A stretch of 64,000 nucleotides of DNA from Oceanospirillaceae bacterium ASP10-02a. Lineage in GTDB: Bacteria > Pseudomonadota > Gammaproteobacteria > Pseudomonadales > Balneatricaceae. Position 1 is the first letter of the stretch, and the number at the start of each line of letters is the position of its first letter. Below are positions 35,960 to 44,775 of the stretch, one piece after another. Under the pieces are notes generated by a model that saw only the letters and a program-made list of their open reading frames with translations, ran no database searches and was not told the origin of the DNA. A program made the translations under genes and the position numbers. The stretch covers positions 1-64,000 of the forward strand of contig CAJIZL010000013.1 of the NCBI GenBank assembly GCA_905182035.1. The letters are read 5' to 3'.

Positions 35960-37732
35960 TCAGTGGTTGAACTGCAATTCACTTAAACGTTTGTATAGTG
36001 ATGACGTAGCGATTAAGTCTTCATGTTTGCCTTCAGCCTCTAGTTTACCTTCGTTAAACACCATAATACGATCTGCATGCATTACCGTGGCTAATCGGTG
36101 GGCAATAATGAGGGTGGTACGGCCGTGCATTAATTCTTTTAGTGCTGCTTGAACCTTGTGTTCGCTGTTTGCATCTAAGGCACTGGTGGCCTCATCTAAT
36201 AGCAATATAGAAGGGTTCTTGAGCATGGCGCGAGCTATGGCAATACGCTGCCTTTGGCCACCCGACAGGCGCACCCCTTGTTCACCTAAATAGCTGCTGT
36301 AAGCTTCTGGTAAACGGTCAATAAATTCATCAGCATAGGCTTTTTGAGCGGCTTGTTGTACTTGCGCTTGGGTGGCACTTGGATCGCCATAACGGATGTT
36401 ATGGGTAACGTCTGCACTGAACAACGTGGGCTGCTGTGGGACTAAACCTAAATGGCTACGTAAGTCTTGTGGTTTGAGCTGTTTAATATCGTGACCAGAC
36501 ACTTTAATGTTGCCGTTTTTGGGGTCATAAAAACGTTGCAACAACTCAAATAAGGTGCTTTTTCCAGCGCCAGAAGGCCCAACAATAGCCACTGTCTCGC
36601 CCGCGGACACGTTAAACGAAATATTTTCTAAGGCGGCTTGATCTGGTCGAGATGGGTAGCTAAAACTTACCCTATCAAAGGACAGTGCTAAGGGGCCATT
36701 GGCTAATGGTACAGCGTCTTCTGGCGCACTGATGTCGGCTTGTTCAGCCAGCAATTCTAGCAGGCGCTCGGTGGCACCAGCGGCCCGCTGTAACTCTCCG
36801 TACACTTCCGATATGGTTGCCACTGCCATAGCAACCATGAGGGCATAAAAAATAAATGCGGCAAGTTCACCAGAACTGATATGACCGCTCGCAACATCTT
36901 GAGCGCCAACCCAGATCATGCTGGAAAGGCCTGTAAATACCAACGTCATGGCCACTACGATTAGGATAGATCGCTGCAATATGCGTTTTTTGGCGACGTT
37001 AAAGGCTTTTTCTACCTCCAGACCAAAGGCTTTGGTTTCTTCAGCTTCATGAGTAAAGCTTTGGACAATTTTGATGTTCTGTACAATTTCGCCAGCATAG
37101 GTGCCTATATCGGCCACTCTATCTTGGCTTTGACGAGATAGCTTACGTACCCGGCGACCATAAATTATCATTGGAAATATAATGAGCGGCACACTAGCCA
37201 GTACGATTAAGGCCAATTTGGGGTTGGTAATGAGCATCATCACCAAGCCACCAACAAAGGTTAGGCTACTGCGTAAGGCCATGGAAATGGAGGAACCAAT
37301 AATCGACTGCAATAGAGTGGTGTCAGTGGTGAGTCGAGCATTGATTTCACCGCTACGATTCATCTCAAAATAATAGGGGTCTAGGGTTAATAAGTGATTA
37401 AATACTGCTAAGCGCACGTCGTTGCTTACTCGCTCTCCGAGCCAAGACACCAGATAAAAGCGAGTAAAAGTACCAGCTGCCATAAGCAAGGTAATTACCG
37501 CTAACACCAGCATAGCTTGGTTTAATCTGCTTGGGTCCGTGGAGTCGAAGCCTTGGTCTACGAGAAGACGAATTCCTTGCCCTAAGGCAAGAGATACGCA
37601 GGCGGTAATGATCAAGGCTAGAGCGGCACCCATCACCATTTTTTTGTACGGCCTAATGAAGGGTAATAGTCGCATCAACAAACGTAAGTCCTGCTTGTTA
37701 GCGGGTGTTTTGTTGCTGTTGTCAGTGGTCAT
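35960..37732 (-). CDS. ABC exporter half-transporter (MsbA/MDR type)
   Basis: 590 aa with six transmembrane helices (about 30-320) and a C-terminal ATPase: Walker A GPSGAGKST, signature LSGGQRQRIAIARAM, Walker B ILLLDEATSALD, H-loop IAHRLAT. A homodimeric exporter of lipids or drugs in related proteins. Cotranscription with the downstream kinase-like gene is likely (8-bp gap). Confidence 0.93.
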   Translation of the reverse strand: MTTDNSNKTPANKQDLRLLMRLLPFIRPYKKMVMGAALALIITACVSLALGQGIRLLVDQGFDSTDPSRLNQAMLVLAVITLLMAAGTFTRFYLVSWLGERVSNDVRLAVFNHLLTLDPYYFEMNRSGEINARLTTDTTLLQSIIGSSISMALRSSLTFVGGLVMMLITNPKLALIVLASVPLIIFPMIIYGRRVRKLSRQSQDRVADIGTYAGEIVQNIKIVQSFTHEAEETKAFGLEVEKAFNVAKKRILQRSILIVVAMTLVFTGLSSMIWVGAQDVASGHISSGELAAFIFYALMVAMAVATISEVYGELQRAAGATERLLELLAEQADISAPEDAVPLANGPLALSFDRVSFSYPSRPDQAALENISFNVSAGETVAIVGPSGAGKSTLFELLQRFYDPKNGNIKVSGHDIKQLKPQDLRSHLGLVPQQPTLFSADVTHNIRYGDPSATQAQVQQAAQKAYADEFIDRLPEAYSSYLGEQGVRLSGGQRQRIAIARAMLKNPSILLLDEATSALDANSEHKVQAALKELMHGRTTLIIAHRLATVMHADRIMVFNEGKLEAEGKHEDLIATSSLYKRLSELQFNH

Positions 37733-37883
37733 ATAGCACTCATAAAAGTTAGGCCTAAGTGTCTATGTGTGGGCAGACTAGCTGTTTACAATTGTGTTGG
37801 GCAAATGGTTAGGTAAACCGATGGTTAAATGAATGGGCTATAAGCTATACTCGCCCCTACTTACCTCTAGTTAGTTATAGATA

Positions 37884-39080
37884 ATGAACATCTCAATGTT
37901 AAGTTTAGGCAGGGCGCGAAATCCAGTTGGCCTACTTAAGCTTATGACTTTTGCCATGCCCTTTAGTTTTGGAGTGTGGATGGCTCTCTTCAATAATTTT
38001 GCCATAGAGCAAGTTGCCTTGAATGGTGCCCATATTGGCGTACTTCAATCTTGGCGTGAAGTGCCTGGGTTTCTGGCCTTTGGTGTGGTGTTTTTACTTA
38101 TCGTTATTGCTGAACAACGCTTAGCAATCTTGTCTTTAGTTATGCTTGGAGTAGGCACTGCATTAACAGGCTGGTTGCCGAGTTTTAGTGGGCTGTTAGT
38201 CACTACCATGTTGATGTCTGTGGGTTTTCATTATTATGAGACTGTTAAGCAATCGCTAGCCCTGCAATGGTTCAGTAAACAAGAAGCCCCCGTGCAACTA
38301 GGGCGCTTAATTTCAATTGGTGCAGCATCTTCTTTACTGGCTTATGGTTGGGTGTGGGCTGCGTTGCAAGTGTTTCACCTGCCTGTGGCATGGGTATACG
38401 CGTTTGGTGGGGGCGTAACTGTTGTTGTTGCACTTATTGCTTTAGTTATGTTTCCTAACTATGAGTCTAAGGTTCCACAAACAAAAAAATTGGTGCTGCG
38501 AAAACGTTATAGCCTTTATTATGCTTTGGTGTTTATGGCTGGTGGCCGCCGTCAAATTTTTGTAGTATTTGCCGCACTGATGATGGTGGAACGTTTTGGT
38601 TTTGGTGCCGATGAAGTGGCGTTAATGTTTTTGGCGAATGGCCTTTTGAGCATGTGGTTAGCACCAAAGATAGGTGCTTTAGTAGCTCGGTGGGGCGAGA
38701 AGCGGACACTCACCCTAGAGTATATTGGTTTAATATTTGTGTTCTTGGCCTACAGTGTTGTGGAATGGGCGCCTCTGGCAGTGGTTTTGTATATGTTAGA
38801 CCATGTGTTATTTGCCATGGCTATTGCCCATAAAACCTATTTTCAAAAAATCGCAGATCCTGCTGACATGGCCTCTACGGCAGGAGTTTCGTTTACTATT
38901 AACCACATTGCCGCTGTGGTGTTGCCTGCGTTAATGGGGCTCTTGTGGTTAGTGTCGCCCTCATGGGTATTTATATTGGGTGCTGTTATGGCTGCTATTT
39001 CGCTGATGTTAGCCCGTTGGGTGCCCTCTAGCCCTTCTAACGGCCAGGAATGGCAAAACCCTTTTAGCCCCACAACCTAA
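37884..39080 (+). CDS. MFS-family transporter
   Basis: 398 aa with about twelve hydrophobic segments and MFS-like symmetry (first half to about residue 190, loop KVPQTKKLVLRKRYSLYY, second half). Substrate unknown. Divergent from the ABC exporter (151 bp between), ends at the convergent maiA. Confidence 0.82.
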   Translation: MNISMLSLGRARNPVGLLKLMTFAMPFSFGVWMALFNNFAIEQVALNGAHIGVLQSWREVPGFLAFGVVFLLIVIAEQRLAILSLVMLGVGTALTGWLPSFSGLLVTTMLMSVGFHYYETVKQSLALQWFSKQEAPVQLGRLISIGAASSLLAYGWVWAALQVFHLPVAWVYAFGGGVTVVVALIALVMFPNYESKVPQTKKLVLRKRYSLYYALVFMAGGRRQIFVVFAALMMVERFGFGADEVALMFLANGLLSMWLAPKIGALVARWGEKRTLTLEYIGLIFVFLAYSVVEWAPLAVVLYMLDHVLFAMAIAHKTYFQKIADPADMASTAGVSFTINHIAAVVLPALMGLLWLVSPSWVFILGAVMAAISLMLARWVPSSPSNGQEWQNPFSPTT

Positions 39081-39707
39081 TTAAGTGAGACCTTTATCAG
39101 GGTGAGCTTGCTTAAATGCAGCTTGTTGGTTACACCAATCAACGCGTTGATTAATGTTGGGGTAAGGCGTCATATCAAGGTTAAAACGATTGGCGTTAAA
39201 TGCTTGTGGCACCAGTAAAACGTCTAGCACGTTGGCTTGGTTAATTTGCACCGTGGCACAGAGGTAAGTCTCTATAGCAGCGAAGGCAAGTTTGATCCAG
39301 TGGTGATACCACACCATTTTTTCGTCCTCATCGTGGCCCATGTCATTAATGAGGTAGTTGAGTACCCTAAGGTTGTTTAGGGGGTGGGTATCACAGGCGA
39401 TTGTATAGGCTTGTGCTCGCAGTTGGGCCTTTTCCATTGGGTCGCAAGGTAGTAGGGGTTGCAGGGGGTAGGTTTCGTCTAGCCATTCAATTATAGCCAT
39501 GGATTGGGTGATGATTTGGTCTCCTATGGTTAAACTAGGCACGAGGCCTTGCGGATTTGTCGCTAAATAAAAGTCACTGTTGTGATCTTTATTAATTAGG
39601 TCAACGTGCACTTGTTGGTAGTGAATGCCTTTTAAATTTAGTGCAATTCGCACTCGATAAGCCGCTGAAGATCGTGGATAGTCATATAAAATAATTTCTT
39701 TAGTCAT
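39081..39707 (-). CDS. maiA: Maleylacetoacetate isomerase (zeta GST)
   Basis: Glutathione-dependent isomerisation of maleylacetoacetate in tyrosine/homogentisate breakdown. About 208 aa; active-site motif YDYPRSSAAYRVRIALNLKG, glutathione contact NPQGLVPSL and SMAIIEWLDE, C-terminal LLVPQAFNANRF. ATG 39707 preferred over 39722. No homogentisate dioxygenase or fumarylacetoacetase is in the window, so the rest of the pathway is elsewhere. Divergent from a MarR gene. Confidence 0.9.
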   Translation of the reverse strand: MTKEIILYDYPRSSAAYRVRIALNLKGIHYQQVHVDLINKDHNSDFYLATNPQGLVPSLTIGDQIITQSMAIIEWLDETYPLQPLLPCDPMEKAQLRAQAYTIACDTHPLNNLRVLNYLINDMGHDEDEKMVWYHHWIKLAFAAIETYLCATVQINQANVLDVLLVPQAFNANRFNLDMTPYPNINQRVDWCNQQAAFKQAHPDKGLT

Positions 39708-39795
39708 GTCATTGGACCCCATAGATGGAGAAAAAAACGGATATCCTCTATGCTAGCAGACATTGTTACTTATGCAACTATATGGCGTACTACTT

Positions 39796-40248
39796 ATGGC
39801 TACAAAGCCCTCTAATGCTAGCCTTAATTTAGACCGTTTTTTGCCTTACCGTTTAAATCGATTGGCCCACAACGTGAGTGTTTCACTCGCAACCATCTAT
39901 ACCGATGCCTTTGGTATTAGTCGCTCCCAATGGCGTGTGATGGCCTTATTAGGACAACACCAATGGCTTACGGCGAAACAAATTTGTGCCATGACCTACA
40001 TGGACAAAGTAAAAGTTTCTCGCGCTGTAAATGGTTTGGTGGCATTAAATTATTTGCAAACCACTCAGGATGCAACCGATAAAAGGGCGGTGTTGTTAAC
40101 CCAGTCGATGGAGGGTAAAAAGCTCTTTGAGGCCATGGTGCCGAAAGTCCAAGCATGGGAGGAAAGTTTTTTGGAAAAACTTTCAGCGCAAGAGATTATT
40201 CACTTAGCCACTATCATCGACAAGCTGGATCCATCTAATGACAATTAA
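39796..40248 (+). CDS. MarR-family regulator
   Basis: About 150 aa. Winged helix ALLGQHQWLTAKQICAMTYMDKVKVSRAVNGL and wing TQDATDKRAVLLTQ are typical. Divergent from maiA (88 bp apart), so probably its regulator. Start uncertain: ATG 39796 (MATKPSN), ATG 39772 or TTG 39763, none with a clear ribosome-binding site. Overlaps the next reading frame by 11 bp. Confidence 0.85.
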   Translation: MATKPSNASLNLDRFLPYRLNRLAHNVSVSLATIYTDAFGISRSQWRVMALLGQHQWLTAKQICAMTYMDKVKVSRAVNGLVALNYLQTTQDATDKRAVLLTQSMEGKKLFEAMVPKVQAWEESFLEKLSAQEIIHLATIIDKLDPSNDN

Positions 40249-40492
40249 CTTTGACGCTGATGAAAAGGCCGATTTAATGGGGCGTTTGCAGCATTATTGT
40301 GCCATTGAATTAAACCGAGAGTTAGGCAGTTTTTAAGCGCAGTTCCTGCTGGATTTTATTAGTGAAACCATGGGTCCGTTTTATTACAACCGTGGCATTG
40401 ATGACGCACGAGCTTTGCTGCAAGCACAACTGGAGCATTTAGGTGAGTCAATCTATCAGCTGGAAAAAATACCACCAAAAAGAAAGCCTTAA
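40238..40492 (+). pseudogene. DUF2164-family gene interrupted by in-frame TAA
   Basis: Frame from ATG 40238 reads 32 codons (MTINFDADEKADLMGRLQ...), then TAA at 40334-40336, then 51 more codons continuing the same family (AQFLLDFISETMGPFYYN, then RGIDDARALLQ) to a TAA at 40490-40492. Both halves align to the small DUF2164 family of about 80 aa, which normally has an acidic residue at the stop position; GAA to TAA is one base change. There is no frame change. Overlaps the marR end by 11 bp and the chaC end by 4 bp. It is a nonsense-mutated gene or a sequencing error. Function of the family is unknown. Confidence 0.85.
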
Positions 40493-41067
40493 TGAGCCCA
40501 ATGCGCACTAATACTGCTAAATAATGGGTCATGGATGTTGAGTTTCTGCAGGTGCGTAGAAGTATTGTTGAAGTAATCCATATTACTGCCTCTGCCACCG
40601 TGAGCTTGGTCTATCATACTGGCACATTGAGCGGCGTCAAAATCGACGTATTGTTCGTGCTGTTGATCTGCAACAAAGGTAATAGCATTGATTATGCCAA
40701 TGTCGGTTGTAACCTGGCATATATGGGGCTGGTAAAACATAGTCACCATTTCTCGTAGCCACAAGTTTTTAAAATCTTCCTGCTTAGATGCTTGTGCAAT
40801 GCGAAATGCCAAGCCTTCACAATAGCCTCCATCTCTTAAAGATAAAACTAGCCCAGGCTGCTCTTGAGTGCCTCGGTGCACCGTAGACAATAAATTGAAG
40901 CCTCGCTGTAAACCGTGGACTTTTCCTTGCTGGCTCTCTATGACCTGCATTTCTGGATTCCACATTAACGAACCATAGGCAAAAATCCATAACTCGTCAG
41001 GTAAAGGGGATTCTGCTAGGTAGCTATTAAGGGCATCTAGGATTTGCGTTTGTGGGTAGACTGACAT
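40489..41067 (-). CDS. chaC: Glutathione-specific gamma-glutamylcyclotransferase, ChaC-like
   Basis: Cytoplasmic enzyme degrading glutathione to 5-oxoproline and Cys-Gly. About 192 aa with substrate loop LWIFAYGSLMWNPEM, RGFNLLSTVHRGT, GLVLSLRDGGYCEGLAFRI and C-terminal GRGSNMDYFNNTSTHLQKL. ATG 41067 has AGGATC upstream; the longer frame to 41100 lies in a terminator stem. Confidence 0.92.
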   Translation of the reverse strand: MSVYPQTQILDALNSYLAESPLPDELWIFAYGSLMWNPEMQVIESQQGKVHGLQRGFNLLSTVHRGTQEQPGLVLSLRDGGYCEGLAFRIAQASKQEDFKNLWLREMVTMFYQPHICQVTTDIGIINAITFVADQQHEQYVDFDAAQCASMIDQAHGGRGSNMDYFNNTSTHLQKLNIHDPLFSSISAHWAH

Positions 41068-41083
41068 AATTGATCCTGTACAT

Positions 41084-41113
41084 AAAAAAGCCTGCTTCAA
41101 TTAAGAGGCAGGC
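41084..41113 (-). terminator. Leftward Rho-independent terminator just upstream of chaC
   Basis: On the minus strand GCCTGC, a 12-nt loop, GCAGGC, then a six-T run. It lies between the chaC start (41067) and empty DNA, so it ends a transcript coming from 41117-41400 on the minus strand, or acts as a leader terminator of chaC. Confidence 0.75.
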
Positions 41114-41114
41114 C

Positions 41115-41261
41115 TTATGCTGTCATACCAAAGGTATTTTGGCCAGCAAAAGCTAACCCTACAATACAGCGCAGTAATACACCACGTTTTATAGAATTTA
41201 TGATGAGAGTTTTGGTTCTATTGATTAGAATTATGTTCGTTAAAAAGCCATAAAAGACCAT
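41115..41261 (-). CDS. Possible 48-aa small protein or small-RNA transcript
   Basis: A 49-codon frame (ATG at 41261, TAA 41117-41115) ends exactly at the leftward terminator. The peptide has a hydrophobic C-terminal half (RGVLLRCIVGLAFAGQNTF). No ribosome-binding site is seen before the ATG, so an untranslated small RNA is equally possible. No family recognised. The rest of the gap to 41406 shows nothing else. Confidence 0.25.
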   Translation of the reverse strand: MVFYGFLTNIILINRTKTLIINSIKRGVLLRCIVGLAFAGQNTFGMTA

Positions 41262-41406
41262 GGGTTATGAGAAATATTACAAGGCATAAAAAATACAATA
41301 AATAGGTGCTGATCGACTCGATTAAGGCTGACACGAATTTGGTCATAATATCCCTTGTAAAAAAACCTCAGCGTGTGACAAGATAGGCGGCCAAATTGCC
41401 AGCCTA

Positions 41407-42318
41407 ATGATTGTTATGTCTATAACCTTAAACCGCACCTTCGTTCGCCTAATGCCATGGATTTTTGTATGGGTATGGAGTACGGGTTTTTTGGCGGCTA
41501 AATTAGGCAAATCCTATGCTGAGCCCTTTACTTTACTAAGCTATCGTTTTGCCCTTGCCCTTGCGGTGCTGTGGGTAATCACCAAGTTATTTAATAGCCG
41601 CTGGCCCTCAACATGGCGTTTAGCTGCTCATTGTATGGTGGTTGGGTTGTTGCTGCACGGGGTATATTTGGGTGGTATTTTTAAAGCCATATCCTTAGGT
41701 ATGCCAGCTGGCTTAAGTGCAATGGTCATTGGTTTGCAGCCCTTAACTATGGCTTTGTTCGCAGGAGTTATGTTGGGCGAGCGTGTATCAAAGCGCCAGT
41801 GGCTGGGTTTGTTCATGGGTTTGGCTGGGCTCTACTTGGTGTTAGGTGAACAGTTTTCTGTTGACGCAAGTACTATTTTTTACGGCTTTTCTGGCTGGTC
41901 CCCGGTGCTGGTAGGAGCAGCGTTGTTGGCAATCTCTTTTGGTACGCTATATCAAAAGAAATATTGCCATGGAGCAGATCACCTAACCTCTATTTGGTTG
42001 CAGTATGCTGCAGCGCTAGGTTTTAGTTTGATTATTGCGTTTACCTTTGAAACACGCGTTGTAGATTGGCAGTGGCAGTTTATTGTGAGTTTGTCTTGGC
42101 AAGTATTAGCCCTATCTATTGGAGCGGTGTTATTGCTCATGATTATGATGCGCCAAGGTGCTGCGACCAAGGTGGGTAGTCTGTTTTATTTGGTGCCACC
42201 AGCAGTAGCAATACAGGCCTGGTTTTTATTTGGTGAAGCCATGGGCCTGCAGGGTTTGGCGGGTATCGCTTTAATTGCAGCTGGTGTGGCACAGGCCATG
42301 TGGCCAAGCCGCAACTAG
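41407..42318 (+). CDS. DMT/EamA-family transporter
   Basis: 303-aa membrane protein with ten predicted helices in two repeats: FVWVWSTGFLAAKLGKSYAEPFTLLSYRFALAL and LVGAALLAISFGTLYQKKY. First of three co-directional genes with small gaps (34 and 29 bp): transporter, diaminopropionate ammonia-lyase, M24 hydrolase. It probably imports or exports a compound handled by those enzymes. Confidence 0.85.
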   Translation: MIVMSITLNRTFVRLMPWIFVWVWSTGFLAAKLGKSYAEPFTLLSYRFALALAVLWVITKLFNSRWPSTWRLAAHCMVVGLLLHGVYLGGIFKAISLGMPAGLSAMVIGLQPLTMALFAGVMLGERVSKRQWLGLFMGLAGLYLVLGEQFSVDASTIFYGFSGWSPVLVGAALLAISFGTLYQKKYCHGADHLTSIWLQYAAALGFSLIIAFTFETRVVDWQWQFIVSLSWQVLALSIGAVLLLMIMMRQGAATKVGSLFYLVPPAVAIQAWFLFGEAMGLQGLAGIALIAAGVAQAMWPSRN

Positions 42319-42352
42319 TTATTTAATTGAATACTTTTTTGGAGTTGTTTAT

Positions 42353-43552
42353 ATGACATCATCAACTGCCGTTTTACCGGGTCGGTTAGATTTTTTTCAC
42401 AATCCTAAAGCTGATACTAAGTTAGTTTATGGCCCCCAGCGCCAAGCTATGCTTAGCGTGGCTAAAGGCAAGCAAGCTTTAAAAATGATTTCTACTTGGC
42501 CCAATTACCAAGTTACCGACTTGCACCAGCTGGTTGGCATGGCTGAGCAGGCTAATATAGGCCAAATTTATTATAAAGATGAAAGTAGCCGGTTCGGTTT
42601 AAAGAGCTTTAAAGCCTTAGGTGGTGCATACGCTGTGACCCAATTCCTACAGCAGCATTTAGGCCAATTGAACGGCGAACAACCGACTATGGCGCAGCTA
42701 TTATCGGGGCAATACAAAGAGCAATTAAAAGACGTGGTAGTTAGCTGTGCGACCGACGGTAACCATGGTCGATCTGTGGCTTGGGGTGCACAAATGTTTG
42801 GTTGCCAGTGCATTATTTATATCCATCGTGATGTCTCTACTGGCCGTCAAGCGGCTATGGAAGCCTACGCTGCTCAGGTGATTCGTATTAAGGGCAATTA
42901 TGATGAGTCTGTCCGTCAAGCCGCAATAGATGCAAAACAGTATGGCCGTTCGATTATTTCTGATACTAGCTACGAAGGTTACACAGAAGTGCCAGCCAAT
43001 GTAGCTTTAGGCTATACGGTGATGTTGTCTGAAGCCGTTGAACAACTTAATGGCGTAATACCCACTCACGTTTTTATCCAAGCTGGGGTCGGTGGCTTAG
43101 CTGCGGCAGTATGTGGCTACTTTTGGGACCTATGGGCAGAGCAACGCCCTCGGTTTGTTGTGGTAGAGCCAGAGGCTGCAAATTGTTTACAAGAAAGCGC
43201 TAAGGCTGGAGAGTTAAAAGTAGTAGAAGGCGACTTAGATACGTTAATGGCAGGCTTGGCTTGTGGTGAAGTCTCTCATATTGCTTGGGATATATTAGAC
43301 CAAGGGGCGGATGACTTTATCACTTTAAGTGAGGATGCCGTAGCTCCATGTATGCAAGCCTTGGAGCAAAATAGCCCAAGTATTGAAGCTGGAGAATCGG
43401 CTGTTGCAGGTTTAGCTGCTTGCATTATTGGTGCGCAACACCCTCAATGGCGGGCGACTTTAGGGCTTAATGAACAAAGCACAGTATTAGTCTTAGGCAC
43501 AGAGGGTGCTACTGATCCTGAGCTTTATCAGCAATTAGTGTTTGGCACTTAA
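42353..43552 (+). CDS. dpaL: 2,3-Diaminopropionate ammonia-lyase
   Basis: PLP fold type II enzyme converting 2,3-diaminopropionate to pyruvate and two ammonia. About 399 aa; PLP lysine in GLKSFKALGGAYAV, CATDGNHGRSVAWGAQMFG, IKGNYDESVRQA, VFIQAGVGGLAAAVCGYFW, and the C-terminal VLGTEGATDPELY. GGAG precedes ATG 42353. In ectoine clusters a related PLP enzyme (EutB) occurs, but this length and sequence style is YgeX/DpaL. Confidence 0.9.
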   Translation: MTSSTAVLPGRLDFFHNPKADTKLVYGPQRQAMLSVAKGKQALKMISTWPNYQVTDLHQLVGMAEQANIGQIYYKDESSRFGLKSFKALGGAYAVTQFLQQHLGQLNGEQPTMAQLLSGQYKEQLKDVVVSCATDGNHGRSVAWGAQMFGCQCIIYIHRDVSTGRQAAMEAYAAQVIRIKGNYDESVRQAAIDAKQYGRSIISDTSYEGYTEVPANVALGYTVMLSEAVEQLNGVIPTHVFIQAGVGGLAAAVCGYFWDLWAEQRPRFVVVEPEAANCLQESAKAGELKVVEGDLDTLMAGLACGEVSHIAWDILDQGADDFITLSEDAVAPCMQALEQNSPSIEAGESAVAGLAACIIGAQHPQWRATLGLNEQSTVLVLGTEGATDPELYQQLVFGT

Positions 43553-43581
43553 AAATGTCTAACTAAACTGAGGTAAATATA

Positions 43582-44775
43582 ATGACTCAATACCCATTAA
43601 CAGGCGCACCGCAGCGGCAGTTTTCTTTAGTTGAGTTTGAGCATCGCATGGCGCGTGCACAAGCCATGATGCGAGAGCTTAATTTAGATGGTGTTTTATT
43701 AACCACCGAAACCAATGTGCGTTATTTCTCTGGCTATTTTACCCAGTTTTGGCAAAGTCCTACGCGGCCTTGGTTTTTGATCTTGCCGGCAATTGGTAAA
43801 CCTATTGCTGTGATTCCCACAATTGGTGTAGTAGGCATGAGTAGTACATGGGTGGATGATGTGCGTGCCTGGCCCTCACCATTTCCAGAAGATGATGGGG
43901 TAAGCTTGTTGAGCCAAACCCTGGCCGAATTACCTAAGCGGTTTGGTCGTTTAGGTATGACCCTTGGCCGAGAAACACACTTACGCATGCCTCAGCAGCA
44001 AGTGCAGTCTTTGTATACATCAAGCAATCTTGAGTTGGTCAATGTAAGTCGTGAAGTCTTACACTTGCGCAGTATCAAATCTGCAGCAGAAATTAATCGT
44101 GTTGCCCACGTGTGTGGGATTACTTCTAAAGCATTTGCTCAACTTCCAGGGTTTGCTAGTACTGCCATGACTGAGCGTGACGTGGTGGCTGAATTTAGAA
44201 TGGAGCTGTTACGCCAGGGGGCAGATCATTCACCCTTTATTGTGTCGTCTTCAGGCCCAGACGGCTACGACGATATTATTATGGGGCCAACGGACAGGGT
44301 GATTGAAGAAGGCGACTTATTAATCATTGATACGGGTACTGTGTGGCAAGGCTACTTTTGTGATTTCGACCGTAACTGGTGCTTCGGGGATTGCTCTCAA
44401 GAAACAAAAGCAGCCTATGAAACAGTCTATGCTGCTACGGATGCGGGGTTTGCTGTCGCCAAACCTGGCAATACAACCAGTGACTTATATCGTGCCATGT
44501 GGCCTATCATGCAAGCAGGTGGTGCCTTGGGAAATGACGTAGGACGATTAGGCCACGGTCTTGGCTCAGATCTTACAGAATGGCCATCTAACACGGCAAC
44601 CGATGACACTGTGCTAGAAGTGGGTATGATTATGACTCTGGAACCTGGTATGTCTTATCTAAATGGTGACGGTAAAGTGAAGCAGATGGTTCATGAGGAG
44701 AATATTGTTATCACTGAACAGGGGGCCCAGTGGTTATCCACTAGGGCTGCGGCGCAACTACCACATTTGGGTTAA
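43582..44775 (+). CDS. M24 (creatinase/Xaa-Pro dipeptidase-like) hydrolase
   Basis: 397 aa of pita-bread fold. N-terminal creatinase domain (AMMRELNLDGVLLTTETNVRYFSGY) and C-terminal catalytic domain with the metal ligands D and D in IIDTGTVWQGYFCDFDRNW, H in GRLGHGLGSDLTEWP, E in MTLEPGM and E in VHEENIVIT. Could be a dipeptidase or a DoeA-like ring amidohydrolase. GAGG precedes ATG 43582. Third gene of the set with dpaL. Confidence 0.85.
   Translation: MTQYPLTGAPQRQFSLVEFEHRMARAQAMMRELNLDGVLLTTETNVRYFSGYFTQFWQSPTRPWFLILPAIGKPIAVIPTIGVVGMSSTWVDDVRAWPSPFPEDDGVSLLSQTLAELPKRFGRLGMTLGRETHLRMPQQQVQSLYTSSNLELVNVSREVLHLRSIKSAAEINRVAHVCGITSKAFAQLPGFASTAMTERDVVAEFRMELLRQGADHSPFIVSSSGPDGYDDIIMGPTDRVIEEGDLLIIDTGTVWQGYFCDFDRNWCFGDCSQETKAAYETVYAATDAGFAVAKPGNTTSDLYRAMWPIMQAGGALGNDVGRLGHGLGSDLTEWPSNTATDDTVLEVGMIMTLEPGMSYLNGDGKVKQMVHEENIVITEQGAQWLSTRAAAQLPHLG

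Noticed and set aside
40334-40336. Selenocysteine or programmed recoding at the DUF2164 stop
   Set aside because: The codon is TAA, while selenocysteine uses TGA; no recoding signal seen.
42275-42352. Upstream extension of the dpaL frame
   Set aside because: Overlaps the DMT gene; ATG 42353 has a clear GGAG site and the family N-terminus.
44014-44025. TGTATACA inside the M24 gene as an operator
   Set aside because: It is within coding sequence, lacks the flanking palindrome and is far from a promoter.
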